A stretch of 64,000 nt of DNA from an uncultured Oscillospiraceae bacterium (lineage in GTDB: Bacteria > Bacillota > Clostridia > Oscillospirales > Ruminococcaceae). The notes beneath the pieces are model-generated. The model saw only the letters and a list, made by a program, of their open reading frames with translations. It made no database searches and was not told where the DNA came from. This document shows, piece after piece, positions 23,832 through 31,606 of this stretch. A program made the translations under genes and the position numbers. Where the stretch lies: contig CAKSWY010000004.1 in NCBI GenBank assembly GCA_934513685.1, forward strand, positions 1-64,000. Direction: 5' to 3'. Within the stretch, counting starts at the first letter, position 1. Each line of letters starts with the position of its first letter.

Positions 23832-24726
23832 GGTCAGCCTGGTCAATACGGCTGCCGCCAGCGCCCAGCGCTTTGTTTCCCATTGCGAAATTGAGTATGA
23901 AAGCAGAATTTTTGCTGCTGCCGGTGAAATTTTGGAGTCCGGCTGCCGCATTGTGATGCTGACCGGGCCTTCGGCCTCCGGCAAAACCACCACGGCCCAC
24001 AAAATTGCCGATGCGCTCACCGTGCGCGGCTGCCCCAGCAAAGTGGTCAGCTTGGACAATTTCTATAAGAACCTGGATGAATATCCGCGCCTGCCCGACG
24101 GCACCAAGGATTATGAGAATGTGACCGCGCTGGATCTGGATGAGATTCACCGCTGTCTGGGCGAGCTGGTGAGCAAGGGCAGCACGGACCTGCCCATCTT
24201 CGACTTCCCCACGGAGAGTCGCCTGCCGGAGCGGGAGCACTTGGAGCTGGAGGGCGGTGTGTGCATCGTCGAGGGCATCCACGCGCTGAACCCCATCCTG
24301 ACCGAGGTTCTGCCCCGGAACAGCGTGTATAAAATCTACGCCGGCCTGCGGGAAGAGTATTGCAGCAAGGGCCAGCGGGTGCTGCCCACCCGGGACATCC
24401 GCCTGGCGCGGCGCATGGTGCGGGACCACAAATTCCGCGGCCATTCGCCTGAAAAAACCATCAGCATGTGGGGCCGCGTGTGCGACGGCGAGGACCGCTA
24501 CATCAAGGTGTTCAAGCCGGAGGCGGACCTGCTGGTGGATACCTCGTTCAGCTATGAGCTGTGTGTGCTGGCGGGCATGATCGAACCGCTGGCCGGTTCG
24601 CTGCCGGAAAAGGACCCCTATGCAGAGAAGATGAACGAGTTGGCCGGGCATTTTGCCCTGTTTGACCCCATTCCCTTGGAGCTGGTGCCGAAAAACAGCA
24701 TGCTGCGGGAATTTTTGGGCGAATAA
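23797..24726 (+). CDS. uridine-kinase-like nucleoside kinase
   Basis: A 309-aa P-loop kinase similar to uridine kinase/phosphoribulokinase. Walker A is GPSASGKT at about 57-64, with SLDNFYKN (substrate-binding Asp) and VEGIHALNP, typical of Udk. It has an N-terminal ~50-aa extension and no visible TGS domain. The start is uncertain: ATG 23797 is 14 nt from GAGAGG, while GTG 23788 is 5 nt from it. It overlaps hemZ by 35 nt and ends the recJ-rel-dtd-hemZ run. Confidence 0.85.
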   Translation: MAAIWIPKRLVEVSLVNTAAASAQRFVSHCEIEYESRIFAAAGEILESGCRIVMLTGPSASGKTTTAHKIADALTVRGCPSKVVSLDNFYKNLDEYPRLPDGTKDYENVTALDLDEIHRCLGELVSKGSTDLPIFDFPTESRLPEREHLELEGGVCIVEGIHALNPILTEVLPRNSVYKIYAGLREEYCSKGQRVLPTRDIRLARRMVRDHKFRGHSPEKTISMWGRVCDGEDRYIKVFKPEADLLVDTSFSYELCVLAGMIEPLAGSLPEKDPYAEKMNELAGHFALFDPIPLELVPKNSMLREFLGE

Positions 24727-24835
24727 CTCTTTTGTTGGTACGCGCCGCGCTGCCCGAATGCAGTGCGGCTTGTGGACAAAGCGGGCTGCTGCCACAGAGG
24801 TGAAGCGGCCTGCCGATTAGAATGAGGTGGTTTGT

Positions 24836-25267
24836 ATGGCGTTCGATTTTGATAAGCTGATCCAGAAGGGTACCGAGATGGCCGATGCAGTCAAGAGCAC
24901 GGCGGTGGATCTGGCCGAAAAGGGCAAAAAGCAGGTGGATCTGGTGAGCGAGCAGGCCAAACTGGCCAAGGCACAGCGTCAGCTGGGCGCATTGGTGTAC
25001 AGCCTGGCCAAGAACGGCGAGGAGAACCAGCCCCTGGTGGAAAAGTACATCCAGGCGATTTCCGACATTGAGGCCAACATCAACGCGCTGAAGGCTGACG
25101 GTGTGACCGCCCCCGAAGAGGAGGAAGAGGCCCCGATCGTTGAGGTGGAAGCGGAAGATGCAAAGCCTGACACTGAGGAAGCCCCGGCTGCCCATGTGTG
25201 CCCCCAGTGCGGCGCGGAGGTCGAGGAGAATGCCCTGTTTTGCAATCACTGCGGGGCACAGCTGTAA
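24836..25267 (+). CDS. zinc-ribbon protein of unknown function
   Basis: A 143-aa soluble protein. Residues 1-90 are helical, rich in Lys/Ala/Glu and probably coiled coil (VDLAEKGKKQVDLVSEQAKL). An acidic linker follows (EEEEEAPIVEVEAEDAK). The C-terminus is a zinc ribbon with two CxxC knuckles (CPQCG and CNHCG). Proteins of this shape are common in Firmicutes without an assigned role. GAGGTGG precedes ATG 24836 by 5 nt. Confidence 0.75.
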   Translation: MAFDFDKLIQKGTEMADAVKSTAVDLAEKGKKQVDLVSEQAKLAKAQRQLGALVYSLAKNGEENQPLVEKYIQAISDIEANINALKADGVTAPEEEEEAPIVEVEAEDAKPDTEEAPAAHVCPQCGAEVEENALFCNHCGAQL

Positions 25268-25428
25268 ACAAGCCGGGGCGGCCGTTACCCTGACCCTGGG
25301 CAAAGGGCGGCCCAAGCTGAACGCCGTGCTGCGCACCAGAGAGGTTGGCCCCAAAGGGGAGTGAACGTTGGCGGTGCGCCGCAGACCGGCGAAAGCGATT
25401 TGAGACCGCAATTTAAACTTGCAGATAA

Positions 25429-25475
25429 AGCAGCATCCATTTGACCGTTTTGGTCGGATGGGTGCTGCTTTTTTG
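25429..25475 (+). terminator. terminator after the zinc-ribbon gene
   Basis: AGCAGCATCC(ATTTGACC)...(GGTCGGAT)GGGTGCTGCT followed by TTTTTT. The stretch from here to 25631 shows no gene. Confidence 0.88.
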
Positions 25476-25631
25476 CGCGGCGAAGGGCATCTGCGGCCCG
25501 GCGGAAAGCAAACAGGAGTAGGGGAGAGGATGAAACAAACCGGAAAATCGTGAAAAGCAACAAAGCGAGGACTGCTTTTTCGGCAATAGAGACAAAAAGA
25601 GCGGTCGACCTCACTTTTACGCAATAAAGGC

Positions 25632-25660
25632 TTGAATTCCGGGGACAAGTGTGATATACT
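25632..25660 (+). promoter_or_regulatory. promoter of the TrpX-like ABC operon
   Basis: TTGAAT (25632-25637), 17-nt spacer, TATACT (25655-25660). Confidence 0.75.
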
Positions 25661-25785
25661 TTATCTCGTTAAACTTCACGAGACTAAATTGCGAAGAGAA
25701 AACATGCTGGTAAGGCAGCGCGGCGGTTCGGCCCAACCGAATCGGCGGCAGCCTTGAGGGAACCGGTATAAGGGAGGAAACAAAC
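25661..25785 (+). promoter_or_regulatory. structured leader of the ABC operon, class unknown
   Basis: A TCTCGT...ACGAGA inverted repeat begins directly at the expected transcription start. A second hairpin, CGGTTCGG-CCCAA-CCGAATCG, follows, and then AGGGAGG before the start codon. It is too short for a T-box and shows no T-box AGGGTGG motif. It may contain an operator or an unrecognised RNA switch. Confidence 0.4.
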
Positions 25786-26790
25786 ATGAAAAAAGCACTT
25801 TCGATGATTCTGGCTGTCAGCCTGTGCGCGGCGGCTCTGACCGGCTGCGGCGGCTCCGCCTCTTCCAGCGCCGCTGCTTCCAGCGAGGCCGGTTCTGCTT
25901 CCGCGGCGGGCACCAAGTATAAGATTGGTATCTGCCAGCTGGTAGAGCATGACGCTCTGGACGCTGCCACCAAGGGCTTTGAGGATGCCCTGAAGGAGCA
26001 GCTGGGCGAAGAGAACGTCGAGTTTGATTTCCAGAATGCGCAGAACGATACCACTACCTGCGCCACCATCAACAACACCTTCGTTTCCAACGGTGTGGAT
26101 CTGATTCTGGCCAACGCAACGCCCGCCCTGCAGGCTGCTGCCGCTGCCACCACCGAAATCCCCGTTCTGGGCACCGCCGTTACCGAGTATGGCGTGGCTC
26201 TGGGCCTGAGCGACTTCAGCGGCACCGTGGGCGGCAACGTTTCCGGTACCTCCGACCTGCCTCCTCTGGACCAGCAGGCGGCCATGATTCAGGAGTGGTT
26301 CCCCGATGCCAAGAAGGTTGGCCTGCTGTACTGCTCTGCGGAACCCAACAGCCAGTATCAGGTTGACGTTGTGCAGGCGGAGCTGGAGAAGCTGGGCTAC
26401 GAGGCTGTGCAGTACTCCTTCGCCGATTCCAACGACCTGGCCAGCGTTTGCAGCAGCGCCGCTGCCGACTGCGACGTGATCTATGTTCCCACCGATAACA
26501 CCGCTGCCGCCAACACCGGCATCATCGACGGCATCTGCCGCCCCGCCGGTGTGCCCGTCATCGCCGGTGAGGAAGGCATTGCCAAGGGCTGCGGCGTTGC
26601 TACCCTGTCCATCAGTTATTACGATCTGGGCAAGACCACCGGTGAGATGGCTGCGAAGATCCTGACCGGCGAGGCCGACATCTCCGAGATGCCCATTGAG
26701 TACACCACCGTGACCAAGAAGTACAACGCAGAGATCTGCGATGCGCTGGGCCTGACCGCACCCGAGGGCTATGTGGCCATTGAGGGCTGA
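25786..26790 (+). CDS. ABC transporter substrate-binding lipoprotein (TrpX-like)
   Basis: A 334-aa secreted lipoprotein: signal peptide with lipobox LTGC and acylated Cys21, then a Ser/Ala-rich tether (~22-45). The mature domain is the ABC_sub_bind fold (PF04392/TrpX type) with KIGICQLVEHDALDAA, AQNDTTTCATI and PTDNTAAANTG. It is the first gene of a three-gene importer. Family members transport tryptophan or other aromatic ligands in some species; the ligand here is not established. It differs from neighbours in richer use of C-ending codons, as expected for a highly expressed gene. Confidence 0.9.
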   Translation: MKKALSMILAVSLCAAALTGCGGSASSSAAASSEAGSASAAGTKYKIGICQLVEHDALDAATKGFEDALKEQLGEENVEFDFQNAQNDTTTCATINNTFVSNGVDLILANATPALQAAAAATTEIPVLGTAVTEYGVALGLSDFSGTVGGNVSGTSDLPPLDQQAAMIQEWFPDAKKVGLLYCSAEPNSQYQVDVVQAELEKLGYEAVQYSFADSNDLASVCSSAAADCDVIYVPTDNTAAANTGIIDGICRPAGVPVIAGEEGIAKGCGVATLSISYYDLGKTTGEMAAKILTGEADISEMPIEYTTVTKKYNAEICDALGLTAPEGYVAIEG

Positions 26791-26822
26791 TTGACCGTTC
26801 GGACAATCTGAAACTTGAAACA

Positions 26823-26856
26823 GGGAGAATGGGGCTTCCATTCTCCTTGTTTTTTT
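26823..26856 (+). terminator. intra-operon terminator/attenuator after the substrate-binding gene
   Basis: GGAGAATGG-GGCTT-CCATTCTCC followed by TTGTTTTTTT. A TATAAT at 26859-26864 could re-start transcription but lacks a clear -35. Partial read-through would keep the lipoprotein above the permease and ATPase. Confidence 0.85.
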
Positions 26857-26929
26857 GCTATAATAAAATTATCTGTATGCTTTTGCGAGCTGGTACAAAA
26901 AGCATCGCAATCAAAGGAGAGTTGTTTTC

Positions 26930-27880
26930 ATGATCGAGATTCTCGCAAAGCTGGGCAACCTGCCCGGCGCACTGCCTGGCGCCTGCGCCCAGGGCATCAT
27001 CTGGGGCATTATGGCCATCGGCGTGTACATCACCTATCGCATTCTGGATGTAGCGGACCTGACGGTGGACGGTTCGATGGGCACCGGCGGCGCCGTGTGC
27101 ATCATGCTGCTGCTGAGCGGCCACAATGTGTGGTTTGCCCTGTTTATGGCGCTGGTGGCGGGCCTGCTCACCGGCCTGGTGACCGGCCTGTTCCACACGT
27201 TTATGGGCATTCCGGCCATCCTTGCCGGTATTTTGACCCAGCTTTCGCTGTATTCCATCAACCTGAAGATCATGGGCAAGGCCAACCAGTCCATCAACGT
27301 GGATAAAAACGGCGTGCTCATCTCTCTGCGCTGGGTGAAGGAATTCGCCCTGCGCAACCCGCTGGTGATGGTGGGTATCATCACGGTGGTGCTGATCGCC
27401 ATTATGTACTGGTTCTTCGGCACCGAGCTGGGCTGCGGCATCCGCGCCACCGGTGCGAACCCCAACATGAGCCGTGCCCAGGGCATTAACACCGGCTTCA
27501 ACACGGTGCTGGGCCTGATGATCTCCAATGGTCTGGTGGCTCTGGCCGGTGCGCTGCTGGCGCAGTATCAGGGCTTTGCGGACGTGAGCATGGGCCGCGG
27601 CGCCATCGTCATCGGCCTGGCGGCCATCATCATCGGTGAGGCTCTGTTCGGCAAGATCTTCCACAACTTCGGCCTGCGCCTGCTGGGCGTTTCGCTGGGC
27701 GCGGTGGTGTATTACATCGTCATTCAGGTGGTCATCCTGCTGGGTCTGGACGCCAACCTGCTGAAGCTGCTCAGCGCACTGGTGGTGGCGGTGTTCCTGG
27801 CCATCCCCTACTGGAAGGGCAAGTATTTTGCAAAGCCCGTTGCCCGGGCCGCCAAGAAGGAGGATACCACCAATGCTTGA
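26930..27880 (+). CDS. ABC transporter permease (TrpY-like)
   Basis: A 316-aa polytopic permease of the branched-chain/TrpY-like family with about eight to nine hydrophobic segments (starting IIWGIMAIGVYITYRIL) and characteristic DLTVDGSMGTGGA, GLLTGLVTGLFHTF, GCGIRATGANPNMSRAQGIN and IGLAAIIIGEALF. It pairs with the lipoprotein and the ATPase; the last 8 nt overlap the ATPase gene. AAAGGAGAG precedes the start. Confidence 0.9.
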   Translation: MIEILAKLGNLPGALPGACAQGIIWGIMAIGVYITYRILDVADLTVDGSMGTGGAVCIMLLLSGHNVWFALFMALVAGLLTGLVTGLFHTFMGIPAILAGILTQLSLYSINLKIMGKANQSINVDKNGVLISLRWVKEFALRNPLVMVGIITVVLIAIMYWFFGTELGCGIRATGANPNMSRAQGINTGFNTVLGLMISNGLVALAGALLAQYQGFADVSMGRGAIVIGLAAIIIGEALFGKIFHNFGLRLLGVSLGAVVYYIVIQVVILLGLDANLLKLLSALVVAVFLAIPYWKGKYFAKPVARAAKKEDTTNA

Positions 27881-28667
27881 CATTAAAAATGTATACAAGA
27901 CCTTCAATGCCGGCACCGTCAATGAAAAGACGGCGCTGAACAATCTGAGCCTGCACCTGAACGAGGGCGATTTCGTCACGGTCATCGGCGGCAACGGCGC
28001 GGGCAAATCCACGATGCTGAACGCAGTGGCCGGCGTGTGGCCGGTGGACAGCGGCACCATTTCCATCGGCGGTGTGGATGTAACCAAGCTCAGCGAGCAC
28101 CAGCGCGCCAAGTACATCGGCCGCGTGTTCCAGGACCCCATGACCGGCACGGCCGCCACCATGCAGATCGAGGAGAATCTGGCCCTGGCGGCTCGGCGCG
28201 GACATAGCCGAGGCCTGCGCATCGGCATCACCCGCGCCGAGCGGGAGCAGTACCGGGAGCAGCTGAAGATGCTGGACCTGGGCCTGGAAGATCGGCTGAC
28301 CAGCAAGGTGGGCCTGCTCTCCGGCGGTCAGCGCCAGGCGCTGACGCTGCTGATGGCAACGCTGCAGAAGCCGCAGCTGCTTCTGCTGGACGAGCACACC
28401 GCCGCGCTGGACCCCAAAACCGCCCAGAAGGTGCTGACCATTTCGGACAAGATCGTTCGTGAGAACAACCTGACCACCCTGATGATCACCCACAACATGA
28501 AGGACGCCATCAAGTATGGCAATCGCCTGATCATGATGTATGAGGGCCATGTGATTTACGATGTGCAGGGCGAAGAAAAGGCAAACCTGCACGTTTCTGA
28601 CCTGCTGGCGAAGTTTGAGCAGGTGAGCGGCGACGAGCTGGCCAATGACCGGATGCTGCTTTCTTAA
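27873..28667 (+). CDS. ABC transporter ATP-binding protein (TrpZ-like)
   Basis: A 264-aa importer ATPase. Walker A GGNGAGKST near residue 40, Q-loop FQDPMTGTA, signature LLSGGQRQALTLLMA, Walker B LLLLDEHTAALDP and H-loop MITHNM. DEHTAALD, with His after the catalytic Glu, is the form typical of this importer subfamily. The ATG at 27873 overlaps the permease by 8 nt with AAGGAGG upstream. Confidence 0.92.
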   Translation: MLDIKNVYKTFNAGTVNEKTALNNLSLHLNEGDFVTVIGGNGAGKSTMLNAVAGVWPVDSGTISIGGVDVTKLSEHQRAKYIGRVFQDPMTGTAATMQIEENLALAARRGHSRGLRIGITRAEREQYREQLKMLDLGLEDRLTSKVGLLSGGQRQALTLLMATLQKPQLLLLDEHTAALDPKTAQKVLTISDKIVRENNLTTLMITHNMKDAIKYGNRLIMMYEGHVIYDVQGEEKANLHVSDLLAKFEQVSGDELANDRMLLS

Positions 28668-28717
28668 ACCGCGGCGGTTCCTCACCGCGAAGCAAAAACA
28701 CGATCCATAAATTCACG

Positions 28718-28765
28718 GAGCGGCTATGCTGCGGGAGAGACTTCCCACGGCTCAGCCGCTTTTTT
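28718..28765 (+). terminator. terminator of the ABC operon
   Basis: AGCGGCT...AGCCGCT with an inner GGGAGAGACTTCCC hairpin, then TTTTTT. Confidence 0.82.
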
Positions 28766-28852
28766 ACTGCGATTTTACCGAGATTTTACCCAAAAACCAA
28801 AAATTATGGGGAGACAAATGCTGCCTTTTGGGCGGAAAAGGCCGGAGATACG

Positions 28853-28882
28853 TTGAAGAAGCAGGGAAGAGTGTGCTATAAT
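28853..28882 (+). promoter_or_regulatory. promoter of the CotH-like gene
   Basis: TTGAAG (28853-28858), 18-nt spacer, TATAAT (28877-28882). Confidence 0.65.
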
Positions 28883-28971
28883 TCCACCCGTGAAAAAATT
28901 CACAGGATCACGGCGCGGAAAGGAGCGCTGCTGGACTGCGGCCCATTGTGCGGCAGCGCGGCAGAAGAAGA

Positions 28972-30648
28972 ATGAAGAAACGGATATTTTTGGCAGTGGC
29001 TGCGGTCCTGTTGATGTGCCTGACCGTGATTGCGGGCTACCAGGAGCGGACCTTCCTCGGCGCGCGGGTGATGCCGGAAGCGCAGGGCGAGGAGTTGTGG
29101 GCGCAGGAAAGCACCCAGCGGCTGCCGCTGAACCTTTTGGGGGAGGAACTGCCCCGCGATGAGGCTTCCGGCGTGACTTTTCTGCCTCAGAACGCCCAGA
29201 CCGAGGATTGGAAGGGCGGGCTTTCCGCGCCCGGCGGCCGCCTGTACTTTATTGAAGACGCACAGATGACGCACAAGCAGGAAGCGCTGGAAGAGGGACA
29301 CGCCTTCCGCTATGTGGTGGTAAATGCAGAGGGCGACCTGCTGGACGAAGGGCAGCTGGTGGCTACGGGCCTGCCGATGATGGTGTGGAAGCTGGACGAA
29401 CCGGTGGACTGGCAGACCGTGGATGCATTTGTTCATGAAGGGGAATACACCGGAACCGTGACATTGTTTGACCCGAGCGGCGAATATACGATTCAAACCA
29501 GCCGGATGAGAAGCTGCATTCGAGGAAATTCTTCTCGTTGGGCCGATAAAAAGTCCTTCAAGGTAAAACTGCTGAACGAAAAAGGCGAAAAGCGCAAGCT
29601 GAGCCTGTGCGGGATGCGCAAGGACGACGACTGGATTCTGGACGCGCTCTCCGCGGACGATACGCGCCTGCGGGAGGTCAGCGCCTTCCGCCTGTGGGAG
29701 GAGATCATTCGGGACAACCCGTCGGATCGGATCGGTTCCCGGATGTGCTACATGGAATTGGTGGCGGACGGCCAGTATCAGGGCGTTTATGGTCTGCAGG
29801 AGCCGGTTGATAAAAAGCAGCTGAACGCCGAAGAGGGCGATGTGCTGTACAAATCCGGCGGGCACCGCTGGCCCACGGAGGAAGAGATCGACTACATGCA
29901 GGCGCAGTCGGCCGCTGAGGCGGGCGAGCTGGTGGACGGGCAGCGCACCTGGCAGCAGGACGATGTGACCTATGCCACCGATGCCGTTTATCTGAAAATC
30001 GACAAGCACACGGTGAAACTGTCTGCCAAACTGTACCCGAACCGCATTCAGGACGAGGTGTGGGAGCCGTTTTTGACGCTGGTGCGCACCATGCACGACC
30101 CGTCCAGCACGCTGGAACAGGTGGACGCCGTGTGTGACCGAAGCAACCTGATCGACATCGAGCTGTTCCGTCAGGCGCTGTTTTCCTGGGACAATCTGGC
30201 CAACAACACCTATTATTACGGGCAGAAAACAGAAGCCGGATGGCGCTTTATTTATGTGCCCTGGGATTTGGACCAGACCTTCGGGAACGGCTGGGATGCC
30301 TGCGTCAACGACGGCACCATGAACAGCACGGCCTATACCGTTCTCGGGCGGGACAAAGCCTGCGACGATGGCTACGAGTTTGAAACGGCTCTGCCCGCCG
30401 AGGCGGCAGAGCAGGCGGGAAACCAGGATAAGGTGCACCGCTGGCAGCAGCTGCGCAGCGGCCCCCTCAGCACCGAAAACGTCTGTGGGCTGCTGCAGCA
30501 CAGCAGCGACGAGCTGACCCGAAGCGGTGCGCAGGCCCGGGAGGATGCCCGCTGGCCGGTGCGCGACAGCGACACCACGCTGGAGGAGATTCAGGCGTAT
30601 ATGACGCTTCGGCTGGAAGCGCTGGATGCCTATTACGCGGGGCTTTGA
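28972..30648 (+). CDS. CotH-family spore-coat-type kinase
   Basis: A 558-aa exported or membrane-anchored protein with one N-terminal hydrophobic segment (~3-23) and a CotH kinase domain (~165-470). Recognisable kinase elements: RGNSSRWADKKSFKVKL (phosphate and ATP Lys region), DDDWILDALSADDTRLREVSAF, GVYGLQEPVDKKQL, and FIYVPWDLDQTFGNGWD with the metal-binding Asp. CotH phosphorylates coat proteins in Bacillus; homologues without sporulation links occur at the surface of gut Clostridia, so the substrate here is open. The start at 28972 has only a weak purine-rich ribosome site (AGAAGAAGA). Confidence 0.85.
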   Translation: MKKRIFLAVAAVLLMCLTVIAGYQERTFLGARVMPEAQGEELWAQESTQRLPLNLLGEELPRDEASGVTFLPQNAQTEDWKGGLSAPGGRLYFIEDAQMTHKQEALEEGHAFRYVVVNAEGDLLDEGQLVATGLPMMVWKLDEPVDWQTVDAFVHEGEYTGTVTLFDPSGEYTIQTSRMRSCIRGNSSRWADKKSFKVKLLNEKGEKRKLSLCGMRKDDDWILDALSADDTRLREVSAFRLWEEIIRDNPSDRIGSRMCYMELVADGQYQGVYGLQEPVDKKQLNAEEGDVLYKSGGHRWPTEEEIDYMQAQSAAEAGELVDGQRTWQQDDVTYATDAVYLKIDKHTVKLSAKLYPNRIQDEVWEPFLTLVRTMHDPSSTLEQVDAVCDRSNLIDIELFRQALFSWDNLANNTYYYGQKTEAGWRFIYVPWDLDQTFGNGWDACVNDGTMNSTAYTVLGRDKACDDGYEFETALPAEAAEQAGNQDKVHRWQQLRSGPLSTENVCGLLQHSSDELTRSGAQAREDARWPVRDSDTTLEEIQAYMTLRLEALDAYYAGL

Positions 30649-30676
30649 CTGGCAGAACCATGCAGCCAAACAATCA

Positions 30677-30713
30677 AAAAGCAGCCGATGCCTCTGCATC
30701 GGCTGCTTTTTTT
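30677..30713 (+). terminator. terminator of the CotH-like gene
   Basis: A perfect stem AGCAGCCGATGC-CTCT-GCATCGGCTGCT with seven T. Confidence 0.93.
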
Positions 30714-30746
30714 GTGCGAATTTTTTTTGTGCCCAAACGGGGAAGA

Positions 30747-30775
30747 TTGTCTAACCGGGCGGAACGTGCTATAAT
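30747..30775 (+). promoter_or_regulatory. promoter of the HAD phosphatase gene
   Basis: TTGTCT (30747-30752), 17-nt spacer, TATAAT (30770-30775). Confidence 0.72.
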
Positions 30776-30886
30776 AGCACTAAAATGTCGCCGGAAAGCC
30801 GGTGCCTTGTGTGAAAAATGACCGGGCATTCACCGCGCTGCTGCAGAAAGAATGCGATGCGCCCGGCGAAAAAAGGAGCAGTTGAT

Positions 30887-31531
30887 TTGCGTTACGACGC
30901 TGTTTTGTTTGATGTAGACGGCACGCTTGTTCACTCCAGCCCCGGAATTCTCGAAACCATGCGGCATACCTTCCGGCAGATGGGCGTGGACCCGGAAACG
31001 CTGGACCTGAACCGCTTTTTGGGCCCGCCCCTGCGCAAGACATTTCTGGAAACGCTGGGAAGCGAGGAGAAGTGCGAGCAGGCGGTGCAGGTTTACCGGG
31101 AATACTATGACCGGATCGGCCAGCATAAATGCAGTGTGTATCCCGGCGTTGTGGAAATGCTGGAGATGCTGAAGCGCAGCGGGGTGATTCTGGGAACGGC
31201 CACCTGCAAGGCCCTGCCGGTGGCGCTTCCCATTTTGAAGGAACAGGGGCTGTACCGCTATTTTGACGTTTTGGGCGGTGCAACGCTGGATGCCAGCATT
31301 GACGACAAGCCCTCGGTCATCCGCTGGGCGCTGGGGCAGCCGGCGCTGGCGGGCAAACGAGTGCTGATGGTTGGCGACCGGGCCGATGACCTGAATGGCG
31401 GCGCAGCCAATGGGCTGGACGCAGCCGGTGTACTGTACGGCTATGGCAGCCGGGAAGAGCTGGAGGCCTGCAAGCCGGTGCTGCTGGCAGAACGCTGTGA
31501 CCAGCTGACCCGATACATTCTGAATACCTGA
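30887..31531 (+). CDS. HAD hydrolase (phosphoglycolate-phosphatase-like)
   Basis: A 214-aa Gph/PpaX-type HAD phosphatase: nucleophile motif FDVDGTLVH near the N-terminus, alpha-helical cap (~20-85), motif II ILGTATCK, Lys in DDKPSVIRWAL and motif IV MVGDRADDLNGG. The start is TTG 30887, chosen because AGGAG lies 8 nt upstream and DVDGTL would then be in the usual place; the frame extends upstream to 30818 without support. The likely role is phosphoglycolate or small phosphoester removal. Confidence 0.85.
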   Translation: MRYDAVLFDVDGTLVHSSPGILETMRHTFRQMGVDPETLDLNRFLGPPLRKTFLETLGSEEKCEQAVQVYREYYDRIGQHKCSVYPGVVEMLEMLKRSGVILGTATCKALPVALPILKEQGLYRYFDVLGGATLDASIDDKPSVIRWALGQPALAGKRVLMVGDRADDLNGGAANGLDAAGVLYGYGSREELEACKPVLLAERCDQLTRYILNT

Positions 31532-31606
31532 CGATGGACCGGTGCGGCCCGTGCAGCGGCCGGCCGAATGAAACTCTGTTCTCGTGCCAAAAATGGAGGA
31601 CACGAA

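Noticed and set aside
25661..25785. T-box leader before the TrpX-like importer
   Set aside because: The region is too short and lacks the T-box AGGGTGG sequence and a specifier loop.
30818..30886. upstream extension of the HAD phosphatase to ATG 30818
   Set aside because: The extension is Cys/Arg-rich and unlike the family, and the TTG at 30887 has a well-spaced AGGAG.
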